Shown: positions 62,516-64,000 of the stretch, one piece after another
How positions within the stretch are numbered: position 1 is the first letter of the stretch
Layout of the letters: each line of letters opens with the position of its first letter
Source: CBDFNN01 sp965250215
Lineage (GTDB): Bacteria; Bacteroidota; Rhodothermia; Rhodothermales; DATKEJ01
Reading direction: 5' to 3'
NCBI GenBank assembly: GCA_965250215.1
Contig: CBDFNN010000004.1
Span: 1,488,001-1,552,000, forward strand
Length of the DNA stretch: 64,000 bases
The notes under the pieces: generated by a model
What the model was told of the DNA's origin: nothing
Seen by the model: the letters and a program-made list of their open reading frames with translations, nothing else
Database searches by the model: none
Program-made: the position numbers and the translations under genes

Positions 62516-62713
62516 CTAGTAATCCTCGTATCGACGTTTTTTTCCGTTTCTTACTGCCTTTTGACGTGCTTCCCGTTTGGTCTCGGAAGGCTTGGTAAAG
62601 GCCATATTGGAACGGTACTGACGTAGAACTCTACTCCTGTTAACAGATCTTTTAAATCTTCGAAGAGCCCTGTCAATGGTCTCGTTTTCTTTTACTTTAA
62701 TTCCTACAGACAA
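62516..62713 (-). CDS. rpsU: 30S ribosomal protein bS21
   Basis: The 65-residue product (M)SVGIKVKENETIDRALRRF ends in a basic tail with GKKRRYEDY; the whole length matches bS21. The start is a TTG at 62713, which gives the family N-terminus; an in-frame extension to 62992 would overlap rdgB on the other strand and has no family support. No Shine-Dalgarno site precedes the TTG, consistent with Bacteroidota-type initiation. It is divergent from rdgB, 64 bases away. Confidence 0.92.
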   Translation of the reverse strand: MSVGIKVKENETIDRALRRFKRSVNRSRVLRQYRSNMAFTKPSETKREARQKAVRNGKKRRYEDY

Positions 62714-62777
62714 GAAATCGCTTGTTTTTGTGATTGGTAATAGCCCACTAATATAAGAAACATATAGTATAAGTTCC

Positions 62778-63374
62778 ATGATGAAGCTACTCATGTCCAC
62801 TGGAAATACGAACAAATTGAATGAAGCTCGACTTTTACTTGAACCAATTGGAATTCGGGTTCTTGGATTGAGTGACGTCTTCGAAAACCCACCGGATGTT
62901 ATCGAAGATCGAGATACCCTAGAGGGAAATGCCATGAAGAAGGCCGTTGAAATTGCGAAGTTGACCAATGTAGCCACTTTTTCCGATGACACCGGTCTCG
63001 AAGTCGATGGGCTTAATGGCGCTCCTGGTGTCTTTTCGGCCCGCTACGCAGGTGACCAGGCTGACGCCAGAGCGAATAGATTTAAAATGCTAAAGGAAAT
63101 GGAGGCCAAAACAGAGCGTTCTGCGAGGTTTAGGACCGTAATAGCTTTTGTAGATGGAAAAAGGAGGTTTCATTTCGAAGGAGAGTGCCTTGGTCAGATT
63201 GTGGAAGAGGAGCGGGGAGGCGCAGGCTTTGGTTATGACAAGATATTTCAACCAGATGGCTTTTCGACCACCTTTGCAGAAATGACGATGAAAGAGAAAA
63301 GCACGATTAGCCACAGAGGGAGAGCCTTGAAGAAATTTACTGACTTCTTAAGAGACTACGAGGTTGAGAATTGA
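62778..63374 (+). CDS. rdgB: XTP/dITP diphosphatase (RdgB/HAM1 family)
   Basis: This 198-residue protein removes non-canonical purine nucleotides. It has STGNTNKLNEARLLL near the N-terminus, FSDDTGLEVDGLNGAPGVFSARYAG near residue 70 with the catalytic Asp, and the C-terminal SHRGRALKKF motif. Length and motifs are typical. The first ATG (62778) is doubled by a second at 62781. The stop overlaps the dtd start by four bases. Confidence 0.96.
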   Translation: MMKLLMSTGNTNKLNEARLLLEPIGIRVLGLSDVFENPPDVIEDRDTLEGNAMKKAVEIAKLTNVATFSDDTGLEVDGLNGAPGVFSARYAGDQADARANRFKMLKEMEAKTERSARFRTVIAFVDGKRRFHFEGECLGQIVEEERGGAGFGYDKIFQPDGFSTTFAEMTMKEKSTISHRGRALKKFTDFLRDYEVEN

Positions 63375-63838
63375 GAGCTCTTGTTCAACGTGTTAGGGAA
63401 TCGTCAGTCACTGTAAATGGAGAGATTTCCGGGGAAATAGGTGCTGGTCTACTGATATTTTTGGGTGTCAAGCAAAGTGACGAGATAGAAGATCTAGACT
63501 GGCTCGTTTCCAAGTGTCTAAATCTTAGAATCTTCCATGATGATCAAGGCAAGATGAATCTGTCAGTTATGGACACTGGCGGAGAAGTGCTTGTAGTGTC
63601 TCAATTCACTCTCTATGGCGACACTAGAAAAGGAAATCGGCCCAGTTTTAATGCTGCTGCCAAGCCTGAAAAAGCAGAAACCCTATACAATGGCTTCGTC
63701 TCAAAAATGTCCATGACTTTGGGAAAGAGAGTAGAAACTGGCGTATTCGGTGCACATATGGACGTTCGACTTCTGAATGATGGACCAGTGACTCTAATGT
63801 TAGAAAAAGAAAAGGCGACGGAGAAGAATAAAAGCTAG
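63371..63838 (+). CDS. dtd: D-aminoacyl-tRNA deacylase
   Basis: This 155-residue protein matches Dtd over its length: RALVQRVRESSVTVNG at the start, the catalytic-site motif SQFTLYGDTRKGNRPSF near residue 77-93, and the GPVTLMLE end with the Gly-Pro motif. It frees tRNAs from D-amino acids and, in many species, from glycine. The start is TTG at 63371 overlapping the rdgB stop. Confidence 0.96.
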   Translation: MRALVQRVRESSVTVNGEISGEIGAGLLIFLGVKQSDEIEDLDWLVSKCLNLRIFHDDQGKMNLSVMDTGGEVLVVSQFTLYGDTRKGNRPSFNAAAKPEKAETLYNGFVSKMSMTLGKRVETGVFGAHMDVRLLNDGPVTLMLEKEKATEKNKS

Positions 63839-63853
63839 TAGAAAAAGCTAGTC

Positions 63854-64000
63854 CTAAATGAGAAGTGCGCCTTCATGTGTTAAAAGCCATTTTTTCATTA
63901 TCGTACCTGCCGCAAATCCTCTCAGATCACCCTTCGAACCGATGATTCTATGGCAAGGAATAAATAGATGAAGTGGATTTTGACCAACTGCAGAGCCGAC
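63854..64000 (-). CDS. ogt: Methylated-DNA-[protein]-cysteine S-methyltransferase, partial (5' end beyond window)
   Basis: The last 48 codons are visible, from the right edge to the TAG at 63854-63856. The catalytic PCHR motif is present in LFIPCHRIIGSKGDL, followed by RGFAAGTIMKKWLLTHEG, the classical C-terminal segment of Ogt/AdaB/MGMT enzymes that take alkyl groups from O6-alkylguanine in DNA. The N-terminal part lies outside the window, so Ogt and Ada-fusion forms cannot be told apart. Confidence 0.9.
   Translation of the reverse strand, partial: VGSAVGQNPLHLFIPCHRIIGSKGDLRGFAAGTIMKKWLLTHEGALLI

Noticed and set aside
62714..62992. Upstream extension of the rpsU frame
   Set aside because: It overlaps rdgB on the opposite strand, and bS21 similarity begins exactly at the TTG at 62713.
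1..64000. CRISPR arrays, insertion sequences, prophage or integrative element boundaries
   Set aside because: No regularly spaced repeats, transposase, integrase or phage structural genes were found on reading both strands.

Overview
The window reads as chromosomal DNA of a free-living, Gram-negative member of the Bacteroidota sensu lato, most like the Rhodothermia/Balneolia lineages. Sequence reasons: type IX secretion (T9SS) style proteins (a C25 sortase-like peptidase, two PorV/PorQ-family barrels, a secreted Asp-box protein ending in a PNPF-type FlgD-like domain); a short primary sigma factor of the Bacteroidota type; a fused E2-E1 2-oxoglutarate dehydrogenase; many outer-membrane Omp85-type barrels; few convincing Shine-Dalgarno sites; and several TTG or GTG starts. 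Assignment below this level is inference. No tRNA, rRNA, IS element, prophage or CRISPR array was found.

Layout. 1-4.1 kb: partial giant C25 peptidase leaving the left edge. 4.4-7.1 kb: two surface-sugar genes (nucleotide-sugar dehydratase, glycosyltransferase). 7.1-18.3 kb: a long minus-strand series of nitrilase, UbiA prenyltransferase, two PorV-like barrels, Asp-box protein, lipoprotein, site-2 protease, aspartate aminotransferase, coaD, rsmD, a PilM-like protein and a pseudopilin-like protein. 19-25.4 kb: pdxJ-era, convergent pdxB, a dihaem peroxidase lipoprotein, a cell-wall hydrolase and the primary sigma factor. 25.5-31.1 kb: a protease/propeller/barrel fusion, a hydroxyacid dehydrogenase, a thiolase and a lone response regulator. 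31.4-39.8 kb: a plus-strand housekeeping run of obgE-dprA-aminotransferase-yqgE-rluA-hisS-lgt-rlmB. 40-44.6 kb: the most accessory-looking part, with a small HTH protein, a three-gene minus-strand cluster (flavin monooxygenase, KAS III-like ketosynthase, membrane protein of unknown function) and a DoxX-like protein. 44.6-48.2 kb: patatin-barrel fusion and mtaB. 48.2-51.3 kb: psd-pssA-purS-clpS-hprK. 51.5-64 kb: M23 peptidase, DUF2795 protein, BamA-like barrel, cyclic-nucleotide-binding protein, rlmD, an epimerase, the fused kgd, rpsU, rdgB-dtd and a partial ogt.

Themes. Envelope biogenesis dominates: phosphatidylethanolamine synthesis (psd, pssA), lipoprotein maturation (lgt), three Omp85-type proteins and T9SS parts. 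Vitamin B6 synthesis (pdxJ, pdxB) and translation/RNA modification form the other core. The better candidates for something undescribed are the 40.4-44.0 kb ketosynthase/monooxygenase cluster, the PilM-like/pseudopilin-like pair at 16.9-18.3 kb, the nitrilase lacking its catalytic lysine, and the protease-propeller-barrel fusion.
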